From Microbacterium salsuginis (lineage in GTDB: Bacteria; Actinomycetota; Actinomycetes; Actinomycetales; Microbacteriaceae): a stretch of DNA of 64,000 nucleotides. The position numbers were made by a program, and so were the translations under genes. Numbering within the stretch: position 1 is the stretch's first letter; every line of letters begins with the position of its first letter. Under the pieces are notes generated by a model. It ran no database searches. It saw nothing but the letters and a program-made list of their open reading frames with translations, and was not told the DNA's origin. Where the stretch lies: positions 806,001-870,000 of the forward strand of contig NZ_JABACI010000001.1 in the NCBI RefSeq assembly GCF_012524205.1, given 5' to 3'. Positions 1 through 7,333 of this stretch are shown piece after piece.

Positions 1-1831
1 CCTTGTCTTCGGGACGGACGCCGGCGAAGACGCGACGGATGCCGAGGGCATCGGCAACCGCGTGGGCGACCGGCTCGGCATCCCCCGTGATCATCACGAC
101 CTCCACGCCGAGCCGCTGCAGCGCGTCGACAGCCTCGCGCGATTCGGATCGGATCTCGTCCGCGAGGGCGAGCGCGCCGATGACGGCCCCGTCGCGGGCG
201 ACGTGCAGCACGATCGATCCCTGCTCCCGCCACTGAGCCGACGCCGCGATTGGGCCGACGCGGCCGGAGGCTCCGCTCGACGCGCCAGCGGCGAGTGGAG
301 GGGCCGTGGGGACAGCGCCGCCGACCTCTTCGAGCATCCGCGGCCCGCCGACGCGCACCGCGCGACCCTCGACCGTCGCAGAGACTCCGACGGCGGGCGA
401 TGACGTGAAGCCGGTCGCGGCGGCCACGGCGAGACCGCGCTCCTGCGCGGCCCGGACGATCGCGCGGGCGAGCGGGTGTTCGCTGTCGGCCTCGGCGGAC
501 GCGGCGAGCGCGAGCACGGCGTCCGCATCCACATCGCCGACCGCGGCGATGTCGACGACCGTCGGCTCACCCTTGGTCAGCGTGCCGGTCTTGTCGAACA
601 GCACCGCGTCGACGGTGCGCATCGTCTCGAGGGCGAGGCGATCCTTCACGAGCACGCCGCCGCGCGCCGCGCGCTCGGTCGCGATCGAGACGACCAGCGG
701 AATGGCAAGACCGAGCGCGTGGGGGCACGCGATCACGAGCACGGTGATCGTGCGCACGACGGCCTCATCGGGCATCCCGAACGCGGTCCAGACGATCGCC
801 GTCAGCAACGCCGCGCCCAGCGCGAACCAGAAGAGCCAGCCCGCGGCGCGATCGGCGAGGCGCTGCGCGCGCGACGACGAGTTCTGCGCCTCCGCCACCA
901 GGCGACGGATGCCGGCGAGCGTGGTGTCGTCTCCGGTCGCGGTCACCTCGACCCGAAGCCCCGAGTCGGTCGCGACGGTGCCCGCCGTGACCGCGTCGCC
1001 CACGGTACGCGCGACCGTGCGGGACTCGCCGGTCACCATCGACTCGTCCATGTCTGCGCGGCCGTCGACGATCCGGCCGTCTGCGGGCACGCTCGCGCCC
1101 GGCCGCACGACGACCACGTCGCCCACGCGGAGGTCGGCTGGGGCGGCCTTCACGATCGCATCTCCGTCGACGCGCTCCGCCTCATCGGGAAGCAGCGCCG
1201 CGAGCGAGTCCAGGGCCGACGTCGTCTGTGCCAGCGAGCGCATCTCGATCCAGTGACCGAGCAGCATGATCACGATCAGAAGCGCCAGCTCCCACCAGAA
1301 GTCCAGCTGGTGGTGCAGCATCCCGAGGCTCGCTCCCCACGACGCGACGAACGCGACGGTGATCGCGAGGCCGATCAGCAGCATCATGCCGGGGCGACGT
1401 GCGCGCAGCTCCTCGACGGCGCCGGAGAGGAAGGGCCAGCCGCCCCAGAAATACATGACGGTGCCCAGCACCGGCGAGATCCACGTCAGCAGGGGCATCT
1501 CCGGCAAGGAGTAGCCCAGCACCATCCCGAACATGCTCGAGAAGGCGATGACCGGCACCGCGAGGACGAGATTGAACCAGAACAGCCGGCGGAAACGCTC
1601 GACGTGTCCGGTGTGACCAGCATGACCGCCGTGACCTGCGTGGGCGTCATGGGAGTCGTGCCCTGCGTGGGCGTCATGACCTGGGTGGGTGTCATGACCT
1701 GCGTGGCCGTCGTGGGAGTCGTGACCTGCGTGGGCGTCGTTGGCGTCAGGAGCCGGGTGGACGTTGTGCTCCTGCGCCTCCTCGGTCGCCGGGGCGCCGT
1801 GGTGGTGATGATGGTCGTGCGGATCGGTCAC
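1..1831 (-). CDS. copB: Copper-type heavy-metal P1B ATPase, 3' end beyond the window
   Basis: Membrane pump that exports or moves Cu ions using ATP. The visible 610 residues open with a very His-rich stretch (about residues 4-70, repeated H-A-G-H-D units), then four membrane segments, the actuator TGES (about 267-270), the intramembrane metal motif CPH (369-371), the phosphorylation motif DKTGT (413-417), the nucleotide-domain HP motif (H452) and a MITGD block. CPH rather than CPC is typical of the CopB subgroup. The frame stays open to base 1, so the GDGxND hinge and last membrane helices lie off the left edge. The GTG start at 1829-1831 follows GGAGAG. A CsoR-like palindrome lies just upstream and no csoR gene is seen nearby. 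Cu as substrate is inferred; Ag is possible. Confidence 0.93.
   Translation of the reverse strand, partial: MTDPHDHHHHHGAPATEEAQEHNVHPAPDANDAHAGHDSHDGHAGHDTHPGHDAHAGHDSHDAHAGHGGHAGHTGHVERFRRLFWFNLVLAVPVIAFSSMFGMVLGYSLPEMPLLTWISPVLGTVMYFWGGWPFLSGAVEELRARRPGMMLLIGLAITVAFVASWGASLGMLHHQLDFWWELALLIVIMLLGHWIEMRSLAQTTSALDSLAALLPDEAERVDGDAIVKAAPADLRVGDVVVVRPGASVPADGRIVDGRADMDESMVTGESRTVARTVGDAVTAGTVATDSGLRVEVTATGDDTTLAGIRRLVAEAQNSSSRAQRLADRAAGWLFWFALGAALLTAIVWTAFGMPDEAVVRTITVLVIACPHALGLAIPLVVSIATERAARGGVLVKDRLALETMRTVDAVLFDKTGTLTKGEPTVVDIAAVGDVDADAVLALAASAEADSEHPLARAIVRAAQERGLAVAAATGFTSSPAVGVSATVEGRAVRVGGPRMLEEVGGAVPTAPPLAAGASSGASGRVGPIAASAQWREQGSIVLHVARDGAVIGALALADEIRSESREAVDALQRLGVEVVMITGDAEPVAHAVADALGIRRVFAGVRPEDK
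1612..1760 (-). repeat. Imperfect tandem repeat encoding the His-rich tail of the P-ATPase
   Basis: On the plus strand, units resembling GTCATGACCTGCGTGGGC recur. In the minus reading frame they translate to H-A/P/D-G-H-D-S/T/A-H units. The array is inside the coding sequence and keeps frame, so it probably expanded and contracted by slippage while remaining a metal-binding tail. Confidence 0.7.
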
Positions 1832-1863
1832 GGGACTCTCCTCGAACGCGGTGTACTTCTGTT

Positions 1864-1880
1864 ATACCCCTGTGGGGTAT
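1864..1880. promoter_or_regulatory. CsoR-type copper operator
   Basis: A perfect 7+7 bp inverted repeat, ATACCCC-TGT-GGGGTAT, lies 33 bp upstream of the P-ATPase start. CsoR repressors of actinobacteria bind GC-tract palindromes of the form TACCC-N-GGGTA and release them on Cu(I) binding. The position and the target gene fit copper-induced transcription of the ATPase. The assignment rests on motif shape and context. Confidence 0.7.
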
Positions 1881-2062
1881 TCGTCACAACGCCCGAGCCG
1901 TGTGGCTATTCCCGAATCGGTGAGTGCCGCGGTCAGCCCGCACTGCCATTGATGTGCGCGTGTCCGCCATGGTGCGCCTGGCGCCCACGATCCGGCTGCC
2001 CGAGGACCGCGGCTCGACCAGAATCGGCAGTGCGCGTCCGCGCCCGATCTGAAGGAGCATCC

Positions 2063-2368
2063 GTGATCACCGTCCACCTGCGTTACGAGATCGACCCCGA
2101 CAAGCTGGCCGAGTTCACCCATTACGGACGGCAGTGGATTCGCCTCGTGACCAAGTTCGGCGGCACCCATCACGGCTACTTCATGCCGAGCGAAGGGGAC
2201 AGCGACGAAGCGTTCGCGCTCTTCACGTTCCCCTCACTCGCGGACTATGAGACGTACCGCACCGCATCGTTCGCCGACCCGGAGTGCCTGGAGCTGTTCC
2301 AGTTCGCGCGCGACACGCAGTGCATCCGCCGCTACGAGCGCCGATTCCTCACGCCCGTCTTCGAGTGA
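2063..2368 (+). CDS. NIPSNAP-family protein
   Basis: A 101-residue soluble protein. It begins MITVHLRYEIDPDKLAEF and continues through a single ferredoxin-like alpha/beta barrel fold (IRLVTKFGG, HHGYFMP, ALFTFPSLADYETYR), matching the one-domain bacterial NIPSNAP proteins. No catalytic residues are assigned in this family and its substrate is unknown. The start is GTG at 2063 with GAAGGAG 6 nt upstream. It is transcribed away from the copper ATPase and convergent with the esterase, so it is probably a single-gene unit. Confidence 0.85.
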   Translation: MITVHLRYEIDPDKLAEFTHYGRQWIRLVTKFGGTHHGYFMPSEGDSDEAFALFTFPSLADYETYRTASFADPECLELFQFARDTQCIRRYERRFLTPVFE

Positions 2369-2410
2369 GGGGATGCGGGGCGGTTCCCGCCGACCCGCGG
2401 CCCCCGTCGC

Positions 2411-3463
2411 TCAGCTGGTGACCGACTCGAGGAAGTCGAGCGTGTGGACCAGCGCCTCCTGCGCCTCGTCGAGGTCGAGGTGGAACTGGTACTCGTGCGG
2501 AAGGGCGGGCACATGGTCCGCCGGCCAGAAGAGGTCGGTCACCGGCACGTCGAGGCTGCGCAGTCGCTGGGCCATGGGAATCCCCTGCAGCCACGTCAGG
2601 CCGTCGCCGTTCCCACCACTGATGTACGTGGGAGGGAAGTCCGACGTGACGAACTCGATGGTCGACATCGTGGCGCCCGGAGACTCCGCCGCCCAGTCCT
2701 TCGTGCCGGTGTACGACCACAGGGCGGTCTTGAACCCCCATCCGATGATGCCGGGCAGATCGGTCATCGCCCGCATGTCGTACACGCCGCAGTTGAGGAT
2801 GACGCCGACGATCTGGTCCGCCGCGAGCGCGGGTCGCACATCCATGAGTTCGGCATAGTCCGGATTCGTCGAGAGGGTCGCCATCTGGCTGGCGAGCTGG
2901 CCTCCCGCCGAATCCCCCGCGATGATGATCGTGTCGGGATCGACGGCGAGTTCGTCGGCATGCTCGAGGATGTACGCGAAGGCGTCGTTGAGCTCCCCCA
3001 CGGCCGTCGGATAGGTCGCCTCGGGTCCCAGGGTGTAGTTCACGGCGATCGCGGTGTAACCCGCATCGGCCAGGATGCGCATGTACGGGTCGACGTCCGC
3101 GCTCGACCCCGAGATCCAGGCCCCGCCATGGATCCAGATGACCGTCGGCAGAGCGTCGCCGTCCTCGGCCGTCGTGTACATGTCGAGCGTGAGTCCCGGC
3201 TGCTCTTCGGCGTAGGTGATCCCGATCTTCTCCCGCAGGGATGCGTTCTCGGGAACGTGCCTCTCCATCTCGGCCGCGGTCGCCCTCCCGCCCTGCTCGA
3301 AGACCGACCGGATCAGCATGGCCGACGGCCACGGTGTGATCGATGCGACGACCACGACCGCCAGCACCACGAACAGCACCCCCCCGAGGGCGATGAGCCA
3401 GCCGCGGTGCCGGTGCCTGCGCGGGCGAACCGCGTGATCCTCGACCGTTGACTCAGACGCCAT
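2411..3463 (-). CDS. Membrane-anchored alpha/beta-hydrolase (HSL/carboxylesterase type)
   Basis: About 350 residues. The N-terminus is Arg-rich, then one hydrophobic helix (about residues 26-46) tethers the catalytic domain outside the membrane. The oxyanion-hole motif HGGAW (about 110-114) and nucleophile elbow GDSAGG (about 185-190) mark a hormone-sensitive-lipase type esterase; a C-terminal D and H (the ADHVP region) can complete the triad. The ATG at 3461-3463 is chosen because GGGGGAG lies 5 nt upstream; an upstream ATG at 3523 lacks such a site. The natural ester is unknown. It stands alone, with no functional link to its neighbours. Confidence 0.85.
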   Translation of the reverse strand: MASESTVEDHAVRPRRHRHRGWLIALGGVLFVVLAVVVVASITPWPSAMLIRSVFEQGGRATAAEMERHVPENASLREKIGITYAEEQPGLTLDMYTTAEDGDALPTVIWIHGGAWISGSSADVDPYMRILADAGYTAIAVNYTLGPEATYPTAVGELNDAFAYILEHADELAVDPDTIIIAGDSAGGQLASQMATLSTNPDYAELMDVRPALAADQIVGVILNCGVYDMRAMTDLPGIIGWGFKTALWSYTGTKDWAAESPGATMSTIEFVTSDFPPTYISGGNGDGLTWLQGIPMAQRLRSLDVPVTDLFWPADHVPALPHEYQFHLDLDEAQEALVHTLDFLESVTS

Positions 3464-3573
3464 GTCTCCCCCGTTTTCGTCGACGTGCGGATCCGACGCT
3501 ATCGGGGCTCGCATCCTTAGCACGCGAGGGCACGCGGAACAGCCTGACCGAGGTGCTCCCCGGGGTCCTCGAT

Positions 3574-4053
3574 CTAGCGGCGATTCGGGATCGCGTAGCC
3601 GTTGGTGGACGGGTCGACGACCGCGCCCAGGCGGTCGCCGACGCTCAGCGAAGAATCGAACGCGCAGCTGTGCGTCGCCTGGAACGTCGTGATGCCAGGT
3701 CCGGTGACGCGGAGAGTGAGCGTCATCCTCGATTCCTCTCCATACGAGGTCGGGGTGATCTGGAGCACCTCCGCGGATGCGGGAACTCCGCGCTCACGCA
3801 GGCGAAGGGTCTGCTCGTGCTCGTGCGTCTGCGCCATCCACATCGAGATCCCGAGCGGAACCGTCACGACGGTGAGAACGCCGCCCGCGACCAGCGAGAT
3901 CCAGAGGCCTTCACCATCCGCGAGGAGCAACCCCAGGATGATCACGACAGGGCCCGTGAGGCCGACCAGCACCGCCAGGAGCCGCATGATCCCTCGCGCG
4001 ACCTTGCCGTCGGGCTCGACCGAGACGCCTCCCGATCCGTCGACGTCGCTCAC
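3574..4053 (-). CDS. Small two-helix membrane protein, function unknown
   Basis: 159 residues: a short Gly/Asp-rich N-terminus, two membrane helices (about residues 20-42 and 46-70), then a soluble C-terminal beta-rich domain of about 85 residues, resembling the DUF3592 layout. The longer open frame would run into tRNA-Met, so the GTG at 4051-4053 is preferred. A TAGTAT box lies exactly 7 nt upstream and there is no ribosome site, the pattern of a leaderless message. No catalytic motif is visible. Confidence 0.7.
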   Translation of the reverse strand: MSDVDGSGGVSVEPDGKVARGIMRLLAVLVGLTGPVVIILGLLLADGEGLWISLVAGGVLTVVTVPLGISMWMAQTHEHEQTLRLRERGVPASAEVLQITPTSYGEESRMTLTLRVTGPGITTFQATHSCAFDSSLSVGDRLGAVVDPSTNGYAIPNRR

Positions 4054-4060
4054 GGGACGA

Positions 4061-4066
4061 ATACTA
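4061..4066 (-). promoter_or_regulatory. -10 box TAGTAT, leaderless promoter of the two-helix membrane protein
   Basis: Seven nucleotides separate the box from the GTG, so transcription should begin at or next to the start codon. Confidence 0.55.
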
Positions 4067-4128
4067 TCCAGCCGCGACTTCGAGGACAGCGGTGCAGCGT
4101 TGCCGCGGACGCGGGCAGGCAAGCAGAA

Positions 4129-4159
4129 AGCCCCGGAGAATCGGCGAGATTCCGGGGCT
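4129..4159 (-). terminator. Rho-independent terminator of the tRNA pair
   Basis: AGCCCCGGA and TCCGGGGCT form a 9-bp perfect stem. On the minus strand the stem is followed by TTTCTG. It sits immediately downstream of tRNA-Met. Confidence 0.75.
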
Positions 4160-4164
4160 ATCCG

Positions 4165-4238
4165 TAGCAGGAGCGGGGCTTGAACCCGCGACCTCACGAT
4201 TATGAGTCGTGCGCTCTCACCAACTGAGCTACCCTGCC
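4165..4238 (-). tRNA. tRNA-Met (anticodon CAT)
   Basis: 74 nt with acceptor GGCAGGG pairing TCCTGCT (terminal G-T pairs), D arm TAGCTCAGTTGG, anticodon stem CACGA/TCGTG around loop CTCATAA, and T arm GCGGGTTCAAGCCCCGC. The D- and anticodon-arm pattern resembles elongator rather than initiator tRNA-Met. CCA is not encoded. It is the second gene of a two-tRNA unit. Confidence 0.95.
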
Positions 4239-4275
4239 GCGCAGCATCCGGACGGTCGAGATTCGAACGCTTGCG

Positions 4276-4347
4276 AGCCCCGAGTCAGGATTGAACTGAC
4301 GACCCCTTCCTTACCATGGAAGTGCTCTGCCACTGAGCTATCGGGGC
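4276..4347 (-). tRNA. tRNA-Thr (anticodon GGT)
   Basis: 72 nt with a perfect acceptor stem GCCCCGA/TCGGGGC, D arm TAGCTCAGTGGC, anticodon stem CTTCC/GGAAG around ATGGTAA, and T arm GTCAGTTCAATCCTGAC. It lies 37 nt upstream of tRNA-Met on the same strand. CCA is not encoded. Confidence 0.95.
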
Positions 4348-4409
4348 ATGCTGCCTGCGAGCAGGCAACTAGAAGAGAATACCAGAGCCGCGGCATCCTC
4401 CAGAATCGG

Positions 4410-6104
4410 TCAGCCGACGATGTGAGTGCCGTCGGTGTGCTCGCGCAGCCACGGCATCGGGTCGATGGCCGTGGTGCCGTTGAGCAGGATCTCGAAGTGG
4501 GTGTGGGCCCCGTACGACCGTCCGGTGTTGCCGGTGCGACCGAGGACTGTGCCGACGGTGACGCGCTGTCCGGCGCTGACCTGCAGCGAGCCGTACTGCA
4601 TGTGCGCGTAATGGCTCGACACGAGCTGACCGTCGACCATGTGGTCGATGATGACGTGCACGCCGTATGCGCCGCCGGCCTCCGACGCGACGCGCACCGT
4701 GCCGTCGGCGATCGCCTGGATGGGCGAGCCGGCGCCCGGCGTGAAGTCGATTCCCTCGTGCATGCGGCCGGAGCGCATGCCGAATCCGTACGACATGGTC
4801 ACACCGACGGCGAACGGCCACTGGATGTTCGAGTTCGGGTCGTTGTGGAACAGGTTCGAGAAGTTGCGGATGCCCGCCTCCGAGGCGAGCTCGGCCGTCG
4901 TCGTGGTGCCGTACTGCTCGGTGCGGTCGAGCGCATCGGCTTCGACCGTGGCGGGGGCGACGTACGCCTGGATCTCGTCCTCGTCGATCTCGGGCACCGA
5001 GCTGTCGGCGGGGGCCACGACCGACATCGCCGCGTCGACTCCGCTCGCGGCGGCGACGGCTTCGACCGGCGTCGTCAGGCCCACGGTGAGCAGGCCGACG
5101 ATTCCGAAGACGCCGATCGAGAACGACGTCGTGGCGACACGCGAGAACGAGGCGCCTCGTGGCGCCTTGGCACGACGCGGGGGTACGTGCGGCCGCGTGC
5201 GCTTCGGGGCCGGCTCGTCGTCACGCGCTTCTTCAGCAGCGGGAGCCTGGACCGGGGTCTCGCCCGTGAACGAGAAGAGCCGGGCGGCGGCTTCGAATTC
5301 GTCGATTCCGGATGCCGTGGGCCCTGCGGACTGGTCGGCAGGTGTCTCTGCCGGCTCGGGCTGACCGGTGGTGGAATCGGCGGTCGCGGCTTCGTCGGGG
5401 ATCTCGGCCCCGGCGACCGGCTCGAGAAGCTCGAACGGCTCAGCCGGTGCGAGGACCGCATCGATCAGCGGCGCAGGAGCATCCTGGGTCGGCAGCTCCT
5501 CCTGGAATGCGGCGATCGGTCGCTCGGGTTCGGCCGGCGCCTCGTGCGCGATCACGGGCACGGGGACCGGCTGCGACACGGCGCGCGTCGCCCGACGCGC
5601 GCGACGGCTCAGCGGAGCCTCGGCGGCTGCGACCGGCGAGTGCAGGGCGGCTGCGACGGCCGCGGCGACTTCGAGGGTAGGAGCCGCGATCGCCGGAACC
5701 TCGGCGACCTGCTCAACTGTCGGCGCCTCCGCGGCCGGAGACTCCACCATCGGCGACTCCGAGGTCGGCACTGCGACGGCCGCGGCTTCGGCAGCCAGGG
5801 CTTCGTCGGGGGCTTCCGCGGCCGGCGTGGCGACCGAGGCTGCCGCGGTGGCGACGGCCTGCGTCACGGTGCGACCCCACACGATCGCGGGCCGTTCCGG
5901 GTTGCTCCCGGCCGCCTGACGCCGAGCCGCGGCACGCGATGCCGCTGAGACCTCCGGCGTCGCCTGGACAGGCGTAGCGGAGGTGCGGCTCGATCTGCGC
6001 GTGGGCGCAGACTCAGCCTGGGGGGCGTCGAAAGGCAATGCGGCAGGGGGCTTTCGGTCGTGCTGCGGGGGGCGCAGGAAGACGGTCGTTCGGGCTATGA
6101 CCAC
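4410..6104 (-). CDS. Membrane-anchored M23 (LytM-type) peptidoglycan endopeptidase
   Basis: 564 residues. The first roughly 320 are Ala/Pro/Glu-rich low complexity with basic patches (for example RRARRATR), ending in a Lys/Arg-rich block. One membrane helix follows (about 328-345), and then an extracytoplasmic region carrying a C-terminal zinc peptidase domain (about 425-564). Metal ligands are in MHEGIDF (H449, D453) and HTHFE (H534, H536). The family cuts cross-linking peptides in the wall during growth or division. The start is GTG at 6102-6104; there is no other Met until about residue 117, so the low-complexity N-terminus looks real. The positive-inside rule puts the long N-terminal tail in the cytoplasm, which is unusual and suggests a regulatory or scaffolding role (inference). 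Confidence 0.88.
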   Translation of the reverse strand: MVIARTTVFLRPPQHDRKPPAALPFDAPQAESAPTRRSSRTSATPVQATPEVSAASRAAARRQAAGSNPERPAIVWGRTVTQAVATAAASVATPAAEAPDEALAAEAAAVAVPTSESPMVESPAAEAPTVEQVAEVPAIAAPTLEVAAAVAAALHSPVAAAEAPLSRRARRATRAVSQPVPVPVIAHEAPAEPERPIAAFQEELPTQDAPAPLIDAVLAPAEPFELLEPVAGAEIPDEAATADSTTGQPEPAETPADQSAGPTASGIDEFEAAARLFSFTGETPVQAPAAEEARDDEPAPKRTRPHVPPRRAKAPRGASFSRVATTSFSIGVFGIVGLLTVGLTTPVEAVAAASGVDAAMSVVAPADSSVPEIDEDEIQAYVAPATVEADALDRTEQYGTTTTAELASEAGIRNFSNLFHNDPNSNIQWPFAVGVTMSYGFGMRSGRMHEGIDFTPGAGSPIQAIADGTVRVASEAGGAYGVHVIIDHMVDGQLVSSHYAHMQYGSLQVSAGQRVTVGTVLGRTGNTGRSYGAHTHFEILLNGTTAIDPMPWLREHTDGTHIVG

Positions 6105-6226
6105 CTCGCCGTTCGGGCGGCGAAGGTAACGATCGGGTAAACACTACCCCGCCCGCCCTGGGAATGCCATGTACGGCTCAGGATCTGTTTCGGCGTTTCG
6201 CGCCTGGCATGGGAGCCCTCCCACGT

Positions 6227-7027
6227 TCAGCGCAGTTCAGTGACCTCCGCGAGCGCGTCGAAGATGGCAGGGGACGCCGCGACGACGAGTGGCGAGCGCC
6301 CCGAGTCGTCCGGCGTGCCGCGGCCGAATCTGCCGCCTGCCTCCGTGACGAGCAGCGCCCCGGCGGCGAAGTCCCACGGCTTCAAGCCACGCTCGAAGTA
6401 GCCGTCGAGACGGCCGGCGGCGACGTATGCCAGGTCCAGCGAGGCTGCACCCGCGCGGCGGATGTCCCGCGCGAGCGGCAGCACCCGGCCCGTGAGAGCG
6501 AGGTCGCCGGGTCGAGTGGCGGGGTCGTACCCGAAGCCGGTCGCCAGCAGCGCGCCGGCGGGTCCCACGTCCGCGCTCACGCCGAGCCGGGTCATCCCGA
6601 GCCATGCACCCTCGCCCCGCGCGGCGTGGAACAGTTCCCGGCCGGGAGGGTTGAAGACCGCCCCTGCCAGCGCCTCCCACGCCTCGGGCGTCGGGTCGCC
6701 CTGGACCGCAGCGATGCTCACCGCGTACGTCGGGATGCCGTAGGCATAGTTGACGGTGCCGTCGATCGGGTCGACCACCCAGGTGATGCCGCTGGCACCC
6801 GTCTCGCCACCCGTCTCCTCCCCGAGGAAGCCGTCGTCGGGACGGGCCGTGCGCAGGCGAGCGCGGATGAGTGCCTCCACCTCGCGGTCGGCCTCGGTGA
6901 CGATGTCTGCGAGAGCGGACTTCGTCGCGGCGATGGCCACGCCGGCTTCGCGACGGACCCGCGCGAGCTCGCCCGCTTCCTGTGCGATGTCGATGGCGAG
7001 GGCTTCGAGGTCGCGGGGCAGGCTCAT
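6227..7027 (-). CDS. Inositol monophosphatase family phosphatase
   Basis: 266 residues with the Mg-dependent sugar-phosphatase signature: GFLGEE (about 66-71), VVDPIDGTVNY (about 84-94) and C-terminal WDFAAGALLVTEAGG. It hydrolyses phosphate monoesters such as inositol-1-phosphate; close homologues act as histidinol phosphatase or on NADP, so the substrate is not fixed by sequence. ATG at 7025-7027 lies 6 nt after TAGCGT without a ribosome site, a leaderless start. It diverges from the FAD oxidoreductase. Confidence 0.9.
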   Translation of the reverse strand: MSLPRDLEALAIDIAQEAGELARVRREAGVAIAATKSALADIVTEADREVEALIRARLRTARPDDGFLGEETGGETGASGITWVVDPIDGTVNYAYGIPTYAVSIAAVQGDPTPEAWEALAGAVFNPPGRELFHAARGEGAWLGMTRLGVSADVGPAGALLATGFGYDPATRPGDLALTGRVLPLARDIRRAGAASLDLAYVAAGRLDGYFERGLKPWDFAAGALLVTEAGGRFGRGTPDDSGRSPLVVAASPAIFDALAEVTELR

Positions 7028-7033
7028 GCCCCC

Positions 7034-7039
7034 ACGCTA
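7034..7039 (-). promoter_or_regulatory. -10 box TAGCGT of the inositol monophosphatase gene
   Basis: Six nucleotides from the ATG. The same hexamer serves the divergent gene at 7322-7327. Confidence 0.5.
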
Positions 7040-7058
7040 TCCCGCCCCCTCCCCCCTC

Positions 7059-7119
7059 GTTCGTTCGTCACCTACGTACACGAAAGGGCCCATTTCGTGT
7101 ACATAGGTGACGAACGAAC
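7059..7119. repeat. Long inverted repeat (27-bp arms) between divergent genes
   Basis: Arms 7059-7085 and 7093-7119 are complementary at 26 of 27 positions. They begin GTTCGTTCGTCACC and end ACGAAA, around a GGGCCCA centre. The element lies between the divergent phosphatase and oxidoreductase genes, so it is not simply a shared 3' terminator. No second copy was noticed in the window. The rest of 7028-7333 is GC-rich sequence with only the two -10 boxes recognisable. Confidence 0.85.
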
Positions 7120-7321
7120 CCCGGGGCGCGGGGAGGAGGCGCGAGCGCGGGAGAGACACGCGGCGCACAGAATCGGATCCGCAGGAGCGGACAGGGGGCG
7201 AGACACGCCGCGCCCGGGGGTCCAGGGACGGCGTGTCGCGCGGGGGATCCGCAGGTGCGGATCCGAGGTTGCGCGCGGGCACGCGGCGGGCCGGAGCCGG
7301 GGGCGGTGGGTGGGATGGGGA

Positions 7322-7327
7322 TAGCGT
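7322..7327 (+). promoter_or_regulatory. -10 box TAGCGT of the FAD oxidoreductase gene
   Basis: Six nucleotides before the ATG at 7334; no ribosome site between them. Confidence 0.5.
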
Positions 7328-7333
7328 GGCGGT

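Noticed and set aside
476..2062. Long open plus-strand frame over the P-ATPase
   Set aside because: It is antisense to the clear ATPase motifs and has an Arg/His-rich low-complexity product. Only its end (2063-2368) is a real gene.
6105..6160. c-di-AMP (ydaO) riboswitch before the M23 gene
   Set aside because: Such riboswitches often precede actinobacterial wall hydrolases, but the gap of about 120 bp does not show the conserved elements and is too short.
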